A stretch of 64,000 nt of DNA from Paenibacillus pabuli NBRC 13638 (GTDB lineage Bacteria; Bacillota; Bacilli; Paenibacillales; Paenibacillaceae), in assembly GCF_001514495.1 (NCBI RefSeq), contig NZ_BCNM01000006.1, positions 124,001 to 188,000 on the forward strand. The letters run 5' to 3'. Below, in pieces: positions 26,526 through 35,800 of this stretch; the first letter of the stretch is position 1; every line of letters starts with the position of its first letter. The position numbers were made by a program, and so were the translations under genes. Under the pieces are notes generated by a model. The model had not been told where the DNA came from. It worked only from the letters and a program-made list of their open reading frames with translations, and ran no database searches.

Positions 26526-26552
26526 CCAACCTTTATAAAGGTTGGTTTTTTT
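26526..26552 (+). terminator. Terminator after the ArsB-type gene
   Basis: CCAACCTT-TATA-AAGGTTGG, a perfect palindrome, then seven T. Confidence 0.92.
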
Positions 26553-26640
26553 GCGTTTATTTTCATTCCCATAAGATTCCTAAATAGCGTACTAACTTAG
26601 TTTCTAAAAAGTGGGCATCATTAAACAAATACACGATCAC

Positions 26641-26657
26641 TTCCTAACTATTAGGAA
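26641..26657. promoter_or_regulatory. Candidate operator palindrome upstream of the PTS operon
   Basis: TTCCTAA-CTA-TTAGGAA is a 7-bp perfect inverted repeat. It lies where the -35 would be for the TATAAA at 26677, which has no -35 match. That position suits an activator such as the PRD regulator encoded downstream. Confidence 0.5.
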
Positions 26658-26677
26658 AGAGTATAGGCTTGGTGGAT

Positions 26678-26691
26678 ATAAAGCGCTTGCA
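26678..26691. promoter_or_regulatory. cre-like catabolite control site
   Basis: ATAAAGCGCTTGCA matches 12 of 14 positions of the Bacillus CcpA consensus TGWAARCGYTWNCA. It overlaps the presumed -10 of the operon. Confidence 0.65.
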
Positions 26692-26719
26692 TTAGTATGA
26701 ATGTGAGGAGGAAAGCCAA

Positions 26720-28582
26720 ATGAGAAAACGTTACATTAAGCTATTGGAGCATTTAAAACAATCTGAGCATGATTTTGTGAGTGGAAGCGAATTAGCTAAT
26801 TTATTTAATGTAACGACTAGAACGATTCGCAATGACATCAAAGAAATAAATGAAAATTATTTAGATAAAGCAATGATTACTGGCAATACTCGCAAAGGAT
26901 ACAAGTTAGTCGGGGATTTATCCAGCCTGCATAAAAATGAAGATGATGACGAAGAAAGAGCGTTTCACATTATCAAAGCTCTGTTATCGCAGACTGATTT
27001 TATTACGTATGAAGATCTTGCTAGAACACTTTATTTTTCGACTCAAACGATCCGTAAAGACGTGCAAAAATTAGTACAAACCATTCAAGCGGAAAAGCAG
27101 AACATCGAAATTGAAGCGATTATTTTCCAAGGTATAAGGCTTAAAGGAAGCGAAGTCGAGAAACGGATTTTGCTCAAAAAACTAGTCACTACCGGTTGTC
27201 TCAAACACATGCCGATAGACGAAGCACTGCAATACTATTTTGGCGATTGGTTCAGCGAATCTTCGATTCATTTTATCTGCGCTTGTATTGAAGAAGAGGT
27301 TGCCAAGTATAATTTATTGCTAAGTTTTCAAGAGTTATTCTCGATCTGTGTGAATGTTTTGATCAGTCTTAGACGGGTAAGTCTTGCACGAAAAATAACT
27401 GAACAAGATATGAGGCTGGATCATACAAGCTTTGAAGAATTAAAAATAGCCCAATCTATTCTGATCCGTCTGGCTCAAGAATTGGATGTTCCTTTTGATG
27501 AATATGAGTATCAGTATTTAGGTTACCTGCTTATCGCATTGCAGATCTTACCTAAAAAAAATGAAGAAATTGGGTATGAACACGTTAATGAAATGGAACA
27601 AAAAATCTTATCAGTGATCCAAAAAGTTGGAGAGCAATACGGATTTATCAGCCACAAAAACCAAGAGTTACTTGATCGATTATTAGCTCATATTACCAAA
27701 TCATTATACCCATTAAAGTATTATTTCCCTGTCGAAAATCCTTTTATTGCCCAAATAAAATCAGAATATACCAATGCTTATAATGTCGCAGTTGTGTTGG
27801 CAAAAGAATTGCAATTTTGCTTAAATATCAAAATACCCGAAAATGAAATCGGTTACTTGACGTTACACATTATGGGCATTATTGAGAACTCTCAAGATAA
27901 CAGAAAACGAATTGCAATTATTTATGGCAAAAATCTATTAGTCGGCAAGCTGTTGGAGCGTAAGATCAATCTTTATTTTCCGAATATTAAAATCGATAGT
28001 TTACTAGCTAATCATGAAATACATCTTCTTCCCGAAGGAATCGAAACGATTATTGCAACGAGCGAAATTGTAGAGAAGCAGGTGAATGTACAAAATGTCA
28101 TTCTGGTAAGTGAAATGATTACCAGTGATGATATGAAAAATATTTCGATTCAGTTAAATCGTGGACTACTCAAATACTATTTATCACCAAATGATATTTT
28201 TTTCCTGGATGAAGATAATCCAATTGATTTGTTAAAAAAACTTACAGAGCTAGGCGATATTCAACATTTATATACAAGTATTGTGGAAAGAGAAAAAATG
28301 TCGAGTACCAATATGGGAAATTTGGTCGCGATGCCCCATCCATTTGAGTGTGGGGATAACAAGAAACTACGTGTACTGGTGGCAATTAATAAGCAAAAAA
28401 TAATGTGGGGCGATCAGATGGCGCAGATCATTTTTCTGTTTATTCCACCGAAAAATCAGAAGGTGAATAACACCAAATTTTTCGAAGAAATTTACGATGT
28501 GTTTAGGCAGACCAATATGACAGAAAGACTGCTCCATATCACTAATTACGATGAATTTTTGGAAGTCTGGTCTTCCAAATAA
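26720..28582 (+). CDS. PRD-containing transcriptional regulator (MtlR/LicR-like, BglG superfamily)
   Basis: A 620-residue regulator. Order: HTH_11 (about 18-45, GSELANLFNVTTRTIRND), a second Mga-like HTH (about 92-115), two PRD domains (about 165-285 and 290-395, with LLAHI and LTLHIMG histidines), an EIIB-like domain (about 400-490) and an EIIA-like domain (about 500-620) with AMPHP. The EIIB-like part has G where the phosphorylated Cys normally sits (IYGKNLLVGK). PTS phosphorylation should tune its activity. It starts the operon with the aldolase and EIIABC, so it probably activates them. The codon use is AT-richer than in neighbouring genes. Confidence 0.9.
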   Translation: MRKRYIKLLEHLKQSEHDFVSGSELANLFNVTTRTIRNDIKEINENYLDKAMITGNTRKGYKLVGDLSSLHKNEDDDEERAFHIIKALLSQTDFITYEDLARTLYFSTQTIRKDVQKLVQTIQAEKQNIEIEAIIFQGIRLKGSEVEKRILLKKLVTTGCLKHMPIDEALQYYFGDWFSESSIHFICACIEEEVAKYNLLLSFQELFSICVNVLISLRRVSLARKITEQDMRLDHTSFEELKIAQSILIRLAQELDVPFDEYEYQYLGYLLIALQILPKKNEEIGYEHVNEMEQKILSVIQKVGEQYGFISHKNQELLDRLLAHITKSLYPLKYYFPVENPFIAQIKSEYTNAYNVAVVLAKELQFCLNIKIPENEIGYLTLHIMGIIENSQDNRKRIAIIYGKNLLVGKLLERKINLYFPNIKIDSLLANHEIHLLPEGIETIIATSEIVEKQVNVQNVILVSEMITSDDMKNISIQLNRGLLKYYLSPNDIFFLDEDNPIDLLKKLTELGDIQHLYTSIVEREKMSSTNMGNLVAMPHPFECGDNKKLRVLVAINKQKIMWGDQMAQIIFLFIPPKNQKVNNTKFFEEIYDVFRQTNMTERLLHITNYDEFLEVWSSK

Positions 28583-28599
28583 ACTCAGGAGGAATTTAA

Positions 28600-29478
28600 A
28601 TGTTAATCAATATGAAAGATTTACTTAAAGTGGCGTATGAAAATAAATTTGCAGTCGGATCATTTAATGTAGCCAATAGCGAGTTTGTTAAAGTGGTGAT
28701 TACAGCCGCGGAAGAGCAAAATTCACCTGCAATTATGCAGATCCACCCGAATGAAATTGATTTAGTCACTGACGGGTTTGTAGCTTATGTGCGAGAAGCC
28801 GCCTCCAAGTCTAAAGTGCCGTTTGTTATTCATCTGGATCATGGAGCGACGATTAAAGATATAACGCGTTCGATTCGCAATGGGTATACGTCAGTTATGA
28901 TGGATGCATCTCATTTACCTTTTGAGGAAAATATTGCGGCAACCAAAGAAGCGGTTGAACTAGCTCATCTGGTCGATGTATCAGTAGAAGGTGAACTAGG
29001 TACGATCGGAAGTAATGAAGGCAGCTCGGAAGGTGGAGCCGACGAGATTTTGTATACGAATCCAGACGAAGCGGCGATTTTTGTAGAACAAACAGGTATC
29101 GATACACTTGCTGTCGCTGTAGGCACTTCACATGGGATTTATCCTCAATCCAAAGATCATTCGATCAAAATCGATCGTTTGAAACAAATTCATGAAAAAG
29201 TAAACATTCCGTTAGTGCTACATGGTGGATCAGATAATCCTGATGAAGAGATTAGTGAAGCAGTGAAGCATGGGATAGCGAAGATCAATTTATCAACCGA
29301 TATGAAGCGAGCATTCTATAACCAATTAAGAGCGACACTCGATGCGAATCCAAATGCATATGAACCGGATCAACTGATGCCCGAGGCGACCAAAGCAGCA
29401 ACAGAACTGGTGAAGAAAAAAATGGATCTGTTCGGTTCTACAGGAAAAGCATCCCTTTATAAACTGGGAGAAATTTAA
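28600..29478 (+). CDS. Class II (zinc) ketose-bisphosphate aldolase
   Basis: A 292-residue class II aldolase of the Fba/GatY/KbaY type. D80 and H81 (HLDHG) give the catalytic Asp and a zinc ligand; E130 (SVEGELG), H178 (GTSHG) and H208 (LHGGSD) follow as expected. It cleaves a ketose phosphate into dihydroxyacetone phosphate and an aldehyde product. Since the cluster lacks a phosphofructokinase, the substrate might be the ketose 1-phosphate or a bisphosphate made elsewhere. AGGAGG precedes the ATG 17 nt after the regulator. Confidence 0.9.
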   Translation: MLINMKDLLKVAYENKFAVGSFNVANSEFVKVVITAAEEQNSPAIMQIHPNEIDLVTDGFVAYVREAASKSKVPFVIHLDHGATIKDITRSIRNGYTSVMMDASHLPFEENIAATKEAVELAHLVDVSVEGELGTIGSNEGSSEGGADEILYTNPDEAAIFVEQTGIDTLAVAVGTSHGIYPQSKDHSIKIDRLKQIHEKVNIPLVLHGGSDNPDEEISEAVKHGIAKINLSTDMKRAFYNQLRATLDANPNAYEPDQLMPEATKAATELVKKKMDLFGSTGKASLYKLGEI

Positions 29479-29493
29479 GAGGAGAGATCCATC

Positions 29494-31419
29494 ATGAAGA
29501 TTTCTAATGTCTTAAAACCAGAAAATATCATATTAGATGTCAACGCGACGACCAAAGCCGAATTAATAGATGAATTGTCGCAAAAGTTAAACGATAACGG
29601 CTATTTAAGCGATATCGAGCAATTTAAAAAGGATATCTGGGCACGTGAAGAACAAGTTCCTACAGAAGTGGGGTTCGGAATAGCCATTCCGCATGCCAAG
29701 TCTACTGGAGTACAGTCCCCTGCGATTATTATGGGCAGATCATTAAGCGGTATTCAATATAGTATCGAATCATGTAATTTATTTTTTATGATTGCAGTCG
29801 ATCAAAACTCTTCATCAGAGCATTTGCAGACATTATCCAAAATTTCGACTTTTTTGATGGATGAACTATTTAGAGCGAAGCTTATCCTTGCTCGAGATCA
29901 AGAAGAGATTGTTCGCTTATTTGAACAGGCAGAAGAGCAAGATGCGCAGGCGCTTCATCGTCCTAAAAAGTATGCTGGCAAAAAAGTGGTTGGAGTTACA
30001 GGCTGTCCTACAGGAATCGCCCATACGTTTATGGCAGCGGAAGCATTGAAAAATGCGGCCGAGGAACTCGGTGTACACATTAAAGTGCAAACCAATGGAT
30101 CAACAGGTGTTGGAAATCCATTGACTCCTGAAGATATTGCTGAAGCTGATGGGATTATTGTAGCGGCAGATGTCAAAGTCGATATGGATGTTTTTGGCAA
30201 TCGTCCAGTGATCAAAACATCTGTCAAAAATGGAGTTCATCATGCACAAGCGTTAATTGAAGATGCCATTGCTGGAAAAGGTGTCGTTATGAATCAAGTT
30301 AACAGTAATCTTAAAGAAGCAAAAGAAAAAACACGGTTAAAGCAGCCTAAAATATACAGCCATATTATGAATGGTGTATCATTTATGATTCCTTTTGTAG
30401 TCGCAGGCGGTATATTGATTGCGCTTTCTTTTATGTTTGGTATTCATGCGGCTGATCCAACTAGCCCGGACTATAATGCTTTCGCCGCTTTTTTAAGTAC
30501 AGCAGGGGGGAGTGCTGCTTTTGCATTGATGGTTCCTGTATTAGCAGGGTATATTGCGTATAGTATTGCTGACCGTCCAGGTTTAGCACCTGGTATGATT
30601 GGTGGGATGCTGGCAACTATTGGAGGTTCAGGATTTTTGGGAGGTATGCTAGCTGGATTTATCGCCGGTTATACGATCCTAACTCTGAAAAAATTAGTCA
30701 AAGGCATCCCCGACTCACTGCAAAGCCTGTCACCTGTGCTGATCTTGCCATTAGTAGGTTCATTTATAACCGCCTTGATTATGTACTTTGTCATCAACAG
30801 TCCGATGGCTTGGATCAATGAGTCGTTACAAGGTTGGCTAAATGGCTTAACAGGTTCGAATGCTATTTTATTAGGAGCACTTCTTGCAGGAATGATGGCA
30901 TCTGATATGGGAGGGCCGATTAACAAAACAGCGTCTGCATTTGGACTGGCGATGTTCGCCAATCAGATCTTTGAGCCTTCTGCTGCTTTGATGGTTGGAG
31001 GTATGGTTCCTCCACTGGGTATTGCATTAGCCACAACGTTATTCAAAAATAAATTTTCAACTGAAGAACGTAATGCAGGTAAAGCAGCCTATATTATGGG
31101 CGCATCGTTTATTACAGAAGCTGCGATTCCGTTTGCCGCAAATGATCCATTGCGGGTTATCCCATCCAATATAGTAGGCGCAGCGATTGGTGGAGGGATG
31201 TGTATGGCTCTAGGTATTTCGTTACAGGCTCCTCACGGTGGAATCTTTGTTATTCCGATTGCGGCAAGTAATCCATTGCTGTATATTGTCTGTATTTTAG
31301 TTGGTTCCATCGTTACAGCCTGTATGATTGGATTGTTAAAGAAACCTGTATACCAACCACAGAGTAATACAAGCGAGTCATCAGAAACGAAAGCCGTAAC
31401 CACTATGAAATCTGCCTAA
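29494..31419 (+). CDS. Fructose-family PTS transporter EIIABC
   Basis: A 641-residue fused PTS permease. EIIA (1-145) has the phospho-accepting H67 in GIAIPHAKS. EIIB (about 162-262) has C171 in VTGCPTGIAHT. EIIC (about 285-620) has multiple membrane helices with GGILIALSFMFG and DMGGPINKTASAFG. This EIIABC order is that of FruA in Firmicutes. It imports and phosphorylates a ketose, probably at C1. RBS GAGGAGAG, 15 nt after the aldolase. No fruK or fruR is adjacent, unlike usual fru operons, so a fructose analogue is possible. Confidence 0.92.
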   Translation: MKISNVLKPENIILDVNATTKAELIDELSQKLNDNGYLSDIEQFKKDIWAREEQVPTEVGFGIAIPHAKSTGVQSPAIIMGRSLSGIQYSIESCNLFFMIAVDQNSSSEHLQTLSKISTFLMDELFRAKLILARDQEEIVRLFEQAEEQDAQALHRPKKYAGKKVVGVTGCPTGIAHTFMAAEALKNAAEELGVHIKVQTNGSTGVGNPLTPEDIAEADGIIVAADVKVDMDVFGNRPVIKTSVKNGVHHAQALIEDAIAGKGVVMNQVNSNLKEAKEKTRLKQPKIYSHIMNGVSFMIPFVVAGGILIALSFMFGIHAADPTSPDYNAFAAFLSTAGGSAAFALMVPVLAGYIAYSIADRPGLAPGMIGGMLATIGGSGFLGGMLAGFIAGYTILTLKKLVKGIPDSLQSLSPVLILPLVGSFITALIMYFVINSPMAWINESLQGWLNGLTGSNAILLGALLAGMMASDMGGPINKTASAFGLAMFANQIFEPSAALMVGGMVPPLGIALATTLFKNKFSTEERNAGKAAYIMGASFITEAAIPFAANDPLRVIPSNIVGAAIGGGMCMALGISLQAPHGGIFVIPIAASNPLLYIVCILVGSIVTACMIGLLKKPVYQPQSNTSESSETKAVTTMKSA

Positions 31420-31523
31420 TCGTTAAAGAGGTGGATCACTAGAAAAGTGGAGTAACTTTAATAAAGTTCCCAGCGTATTCCGTTAGAATAAATAGATTCT
31501 GCTTCTCATTAAGCATGTACACA

Positions 31524-31557
31524 AAGGCCAGCCTTTTATAGGGCTGGCCTTGTTTTT
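31524..31557 (+). terminator. Terminator of the PTS operon
   Basis: AAGGCCAGCC - TTTTATA - GGGCTGGCCTT then GTTTTTG. Confidence 0.92.
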
Positions 31558-31615
31558 GTTCCTTCCCCAGGCTGAGGATTAAAATGCCTGAGACCACAAG
31601 CGCTGACACAGCGCA

Positions 31616-31732
31616 GGGAACGGAACGATTGTGTAAAAGCGAAGCGTTCGCCTTTATCCCCGGATGTATTCCTTGAGAAAAATAAATCATATAAATCCGG
31701 GGATAACAGCGATTGAAACAACGTCCGTTCCC
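31616..31732 (+). repeat. Structured intergenic repeat, copy 3
   Basis: The core TTATCCCCGGAT pairs with ATCCGGGGATAA, with flanks AAGCGAAGCGTTCGCC and CAGCGATTGAAA. The outer helix is GGGAACGGA (31616-31624) with TCCGTTCCC (31724-31732), nine perfect pairs, with a bulged A inside. It lies 5' of pstS on the same strand and ends 182 nt before it. Confidence 0.85.
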
Positions 31733-31789
31733 GGAGCGGCCAATTCAGCGCAGCTTTCTCAAATTCATTTCAATCCTTAGTAAACATTT

Positions 31790-31806
31790 TTAACATTGCG
31801 TTTACA
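31790..31806 (+). promoter_or_regulatory. Candidate PhoP box of the pst operon
   Basis: TTAACA, five bases, TTTACA: two hexamers in the 11-bp register used by PhoP in Bacillus. A TACAAT at 31838-31843 could be the -10. Only two good hexamers are visible. Confidence 0.5.
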
Positions 31807-31914
31807 AAACAATGATTTTGAGATGACATAACAAAACTACAATGAGTAAAGAGTTGATGGTGATCAAACAAATTCACAAAACGCCATCACTAATTTGGGG
31901 GAGGAAAACAAAAC

Positions 31915-32841
31915 ATGTTTAAAAAGTTGCCGTTTATTTTGATGACCTTAACGTTCGTACTGGTGCTCGCAGCATGCGGATCGAAAAATGAAGCGGGTAC
32001 AGATGGTGCCGCAAGCAATGGTGCAGGCGAAACAGCTACTGAACTCAGCGGAAATATCCTGGCTGTTGGTTCAACAGCACTGCAACCTCTGGTAGAGCAA
32101 GCTGGACAAAAATTTATGGCAGTTGATGAATATAAGAACGTAACGGTACAAGTGCAAGGCGGCGGTAGTGGTACGGGTCTGACACAAGTATCCGACGGAC
32201 AAGCAACAATCGGTAACTCTGATGTATTTGCAGAAGAGAAAATCGACGACGCAGCAAAAGTGAGCGAACTGAAAGATCACCAAGTGGCTGTAGTAGCAAT
32301 CGCTCCGGTAAGCAACAAAGATGCTGGTGTACAAGATTTGACGAAGCAACAACTAATCGACATTTTCTCCGGTAAAATTACAAACTGGAAAGATGTTGGC
32401 GGCAAGGATCAAGCAATTGTTATCGTAAACCGTCCTAGCAGTTCCGGTACGCGTGCAACATTTGAGAACTTTGCACTGGGTACGAAAGTAGAAGATATCC
32501 AAGGTTCGATTCAGGAAGATTCCTCCGGTACAGTTAAGAAGTTGGTAGCTGAAACACCGGGCGCGATTGGTTACCTGGCTCTGTCCTACCTGGATGACAG
32601 CCTGCAAGTGTTGAAATACGAAGGCGTTGAAGCGACGGTTGAGAACGTAGAAGCAGGAACTTATCCGGTGTGGGCTTACGAGCACATGTACACCAAGGGT
32701 GACCCTGATGCAGCAACAAAAGCATTCCTCGACTACATCCTGAGTGATGAGATTCAACAAAAAGACGTGACTGAGCTTGGTTACATCCCGGTTTCCGGCA
32801 TGAAAGTAAAACGTGATGCAGCAGGCACAGTGACGAAGTAA
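31915..32841 (+). CDS. pstS: Phosphate ABC transporter substrate-binding lipoprotein
   Basis: A 308-residue PstS-family protein. The signal peptide ends LAAC with lipidated C21. Phosphate-binding stretches are GSTALQPL (about 45-52), GGGSGTGLTQVSDG (about 82-95) and NRPSSSGTRATFENF (about 173-187). It captures orthophosphate outside the membrane for PstCA. GGGGAGG is upstream of the ATG. A PhoP-like box and structured repeat lie in the leader region. Confidence 0.95.
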   Translation: MFKKLPFILMTLTFVLVLAACGSKNEAGTDGAASNGAGETATELSGNILAVGSTALQPLVEQAGQKFMAVDEYKNVTVQVQGGGSGTGLTQVSDGQATIGNSDVFAEEKIDDAAKVSELKDHQVAVVAIAPVSNKDAGVQDLTKQQLIDIFSGKITNWKDVGGKDQAIVIVNRPSSSGTRATFENFALGTKVEDIQGSIQEDSSGTVKKLVAETPGAIGYLALSYLDDSLQVLKYEGVEATVENVEAGTYPVWAYEHMYTKGDPDAATKAFLDYILSDEIQQKDVTELGYIPVSGMKVKRDAAGTVTK

Positions 32842-32983
32842 TCTTTGAACTTGCGCATACAGCGAGAGAGGCGGACCCAGGTCCTGCCTCTTTGCGCGGT
32901 TTGCTCTGAAATTCTCCCATATTTTGCATGAATTCTACTATAGAAGGATGGTTGTTATGGAACAGACCGAAAGGGGAACGGTA

Positions 32984-33892
32984 ATGAACAACAAGTTGAA
33001 ATCGCGCCGGCCCTTGAGAGAAAAGCATTACTGGGAAGAGTGGACGGGACGTATCTATACGTCGATTTGTGTCGTTTTCCTGATCGTTGTCATGTTTTCC
33101 ATCGTTTATTTTGTAGCTTCCAAAGGCTTGTCGACCTTTTTCCAGGATGGCGTAAGTTTGCGTGAGTTTTTGTCCGGCAAAACGTGGAATCCAACGGGAG
33201 AACCCGCTGCCTATGGAGCGCTGCCATTCATTACAGGTTCTTTCATAACGACATTTCTTGCAGCGTTGATTGCAAGTCCGCTTAGCCTGTGTGCCGCGCT
33301 CTTCATGACGGAGATCGTACCAGGCAAAGGTAAAAAAATCTTGCAGCCTGCGATTGAGCTCTTGTCCGGTATCCCTTCCGTTGTGTACGGTTTTATCGGT
33401 CTAAGTGTGATCGTACCACTGCTGCGCAGTATCTTTGGAGGAGCGGGCGTCGGGATTGCAGCCGGATGTCTGGTTCTGTCCGTTATGATTCTGCCCACCG
33501 TAACCAGTATTATGGCGGATGCATTGTCTGCACTGCCAAAGGGTCTGCGTGAATCATCCTACGCCCTGGGTGCGACTCGCTGGCAAACGATCTATCGGGT
33601 TATTATTCCGACCGTTCTGCCTGCTTTGCTGACAGGGATTGTACTGGGAATGGCCCGCGCATTTGGCGAAGCCCTTGCTGTACAGATGGTCATCGGGAAT
33701 GCACCGCATGTACCGACATCCTTGCTCGAATCGGCTTCAACGTTAACAAGTGTAATTACCCTGAGTATGGGTAACACAACGATGGGTTCTGTTCATAACA
33801 ATGCACTGTGGAGTATGGCGCTTGTCCTGCTGGTCATGACCTTTGTCTTCGTCATTCTGGTTCGCCTGCTTGAAAGGAGGAACCGGGTATGA
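32984..33892 (+). CDS. pstC: Phosphate ABC transporter permease PstC
   Basis: A permease of 302 residues with six membrane helices and the family loop ALPKGLRESSYALGATRWQTI. It pairs with PstA in the channel. The ATG at 32984 has AAAGGGG about 8 nt upstream; the ATG at 32957 (nine residues longer, GAAGG upstream) is a fair alternative. Its stop overlaps the pstA start (ATGA). Confidence 0.93.
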   Translation: MNNKLKSRRPLREKHYWEEWTGRIYTSICVVFLIVVMFSIVYFVASKGLSTFFQDGVSLREFLSGKTWNPTGEPAAYGALPFITGSFITTFLAALIASPLSLCAALFMTEIVPGKGKKILQPAIELLSGIPSVVYGFIGLSVIVPLLRSIFGGAGVGIAAGCLVLSVMILPTVTSIMADALSALPKGLRESSYALGATRWQTIYRVIIPTVLPALLTGIVLGMARAFGEALAVQMVIGNAPHVPTSLLESASTLTSVITLSMGNTTMGSVHNNALWSMALVLLVMTFVFVILVRLLERRNRV

Positions 33893-34782
33893 AAATGAAG
33901 GCTAAAACGGTAGATAAAATTGCAACTTCCGTTATCGTTGTGCTGGCCCTGTTCATTGTTGTTCTTCTGCTCGGCTTGCTCGGCTTCATTCTGGTACGGG
34001 GAATTGGTCAGATTAACTGGCATTTCCTGACCAGTGCACCACAGTTGCTCAAGGGCGGCGGCGGGATCGGCCCGCAGCTGTTTAACTCGATCTTCCTGCT
34101 TGTTCTGACCTTGATTATTACGATTCCGCTTGGATGGGGCGGCGGTATCTATATGGCGGAATATGCCAAACCAGGACGGATTACAAGCTTTATTCGTCTG
34201 GTGGTCGAAGTGTTATCTTCCTTCCCGTCCATCGTTATTGGTTTGTTCGGACTTTTGCTGATCGTTAACACATTTGGCCTCGGCTTCTCCCTGTTATCGG
34301 GTGCCATGGCGCTTGCCATATTTAATCTTCCACTCATGGTTCGGACAACGGAGCAAGCGTTCCGGGCCGTACCGAAGGAGCAGAAGGAGGCGGGTCTTGC
34401 ACTCGGATTGTCCAAATGGAAAATTATCACTTCCATTCTGCTGCCAGTGGCTTTGCCCAGCCTGATTACGGGTACGATTCTGGCATCGGGCCGAATCTTC
34501 GGTGAGGCAGCAGCCCTGATGTTTACGGCAGGCATGAGTAGCCCGCCGCTGGACTTCACGGACTGGAATCCAACCAGCCCAAGATCGCCGATCAATCCAC
34601 TGCGCCCGGCAGAGACGCTCGCCGTGCATATCTGGAAAGTGAACAGTGAAGGCATTGGTCCGGATTCCAAAGAGATAGCAGCTGGCGCTTCAGCCGTGCT
34701 TGTAATTCTCGTGCTGGCGTTTAATCTGAGTGCACGCTGGATCGGACGGGTGGTTTACCGCCGTATGACAGCATCGAAATAA
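33889..34782 (+). CDS. pstA: Phosphate ABC transporter permease PstA
   Basis: A 297-residue permease with six helices and the loop AVPKEQKEAGLALGLSKWKII. The sequence GGGGIGPQLFNSIFLL near residue 55 is typical of PstA. It overlaps pstC and precedes pstB by 12 nt. Confidence 0.94.
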   Translation: MKMKAKTVDKIATSVIVVLALFIVVLLLGLLGFILVRGIGQINWHFLTSAPQLLKGGGGIGPQLFNSIFLLVLTLIITIPLGWGGGIYMAEYAKPGRITSFIRLVVEVLSSFPSIVIGLFGLLLIVNTFGLGFSLLSGAMALAIFNLPLMVRTTEQAFRAVPKEQKEAGLALGLSKWKIITSILLPVALPSLITGTILASGRIFGEAAALMFTAGMSSPPLDFTDWNPTSPRSPINPLRPAETLAVHIWKVNSEGIGPDSKEIAAGASAVLVILVLAFNLSARWIGRVVYRRMTASK

Positions 34783-34794
34783 GGAGGAACCAAC

Positions 34795-35550
34795 ATGGCC
34801 ATACCTTTTGGTACGGAACAGTTAAGCATATATTATGGACACTTTCAGGCTGTGAAGCAGATTAGCCTGGCTTTTCCCGAAGCGAGTGTTACCGCGCTCA
34901 TCGGGCCGTCTGGTTGTGGTAAATCCACGTTCTTGCGGTCGCTCAACCGGATGAACGACGAGATCGCAGGCTCCCGCACGGAGGGACATATCTGGATGGA
35001 TGGCAACGATCTGAATGAGCCGGGAACCGATGTAATCAAGCTTCGTCAGAAGATTGGCATGGTGTGGCAGAAGCCTAACCCTTTTCACAAGTCCATCTAC
35101 AACAATATCGCGTTTGGCCCCCGCTACCGTGGTATCAAGAGCAAGAAGGCACTGGATGAAATTGTGGAAAAAAGCTTGCGCCGCGCTGCGCTCTGGGACG
35201 AAGTGAAGGACAGACTGAACGAGTCTGCCCTATCTCTCTCGGGTGGGCAGCAGCAGCGGCTGTGCATCGCCCGCGCCCTGTCTGTCGACCCGCAGATTCT
35301 GCTGCTTGATGAGCCGGCATCTGCTCTTGACCCGGTATCTTCGGGTAAAGTTGAGGAATTGATCTCGGAGCTCAAAAAGGAGCTGCGGATCGTGATTGTT
35401 ACCCATAATATGCAGCAGGCGGCACGCATCTCGGATTATACAGCTTATTTTTATCTGGGAAGCATGATTGAGCACGGGGATACGGAGCATATTTTCACCA
35501 ACCCGGACAACCGCCTGACTCAGGAATATATTATGGGACGTTTCGGTTAA
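34795..35550 (+). CDS. pstB: Phosphate ABC transporter ATPase
   Basis: A 251-residue ATPase. Walker [10 protein letters not shown] spans 37-45, then the PstB-specific [29 protein letters not shown], the signature [15 protein letters not shown] and Walker [14 protein letters not shown]. It energises phosphate import through PstCA. No phoU follows; instead a terminator closes the operon. Confidence 0.95.
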   Translation: MAIPFGTEQLSIYYGHFQAVKQISLAFPEASVTALIGPSGCGKSTFLRSLNRMNDEIAGSRTEGHIWMDGNDLNEPGTDVIKLRQKIGMVWQKPNPFHKSIYNNIAFGPRYRGIKSKKALDEIVEKSLRRAALWDEVKDRLNESALSLSGGQQQRLCIARALSVDPQILLLDEPASALDPVSSGKVEELISELKKELRIVIVTHNMQQAARISDYTAYFYLGSMIEHGDTEHIFTNPDNRLTQEYIMGRFG

Positions 35551-35602
35551 CTGTTATCTGGGATGGAGTATGAGATAGAGATAGATTTATAGAGATAGAC
35601 GG

Positions 35603-35646
35603 AAGCATAACACCTGGGCGAGGTCGTTCGGGGGTTATGCTTTTTT
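35603..35646 (+). terminator. pst operon terminator
   Basis: AAGCATAAC ... GTTATGCTT followed by TTTT, with a 23-nt loop that contains extra C/G pairing. Confidence 0.85.
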
Positions 35647-35800
35647 GATGTACACTTTGGATTGATTTGGGATTGTTTGCCATAATAAAAAGGATCGTGA
35701 TACGATATTCGGAGTGAATATAGCGTTTTCAGAGATATGCATCATCGTTCAGAAATGGAAGGTGAAGCTTCTCTAATGTGATATAACGAAGGAGATGTGG

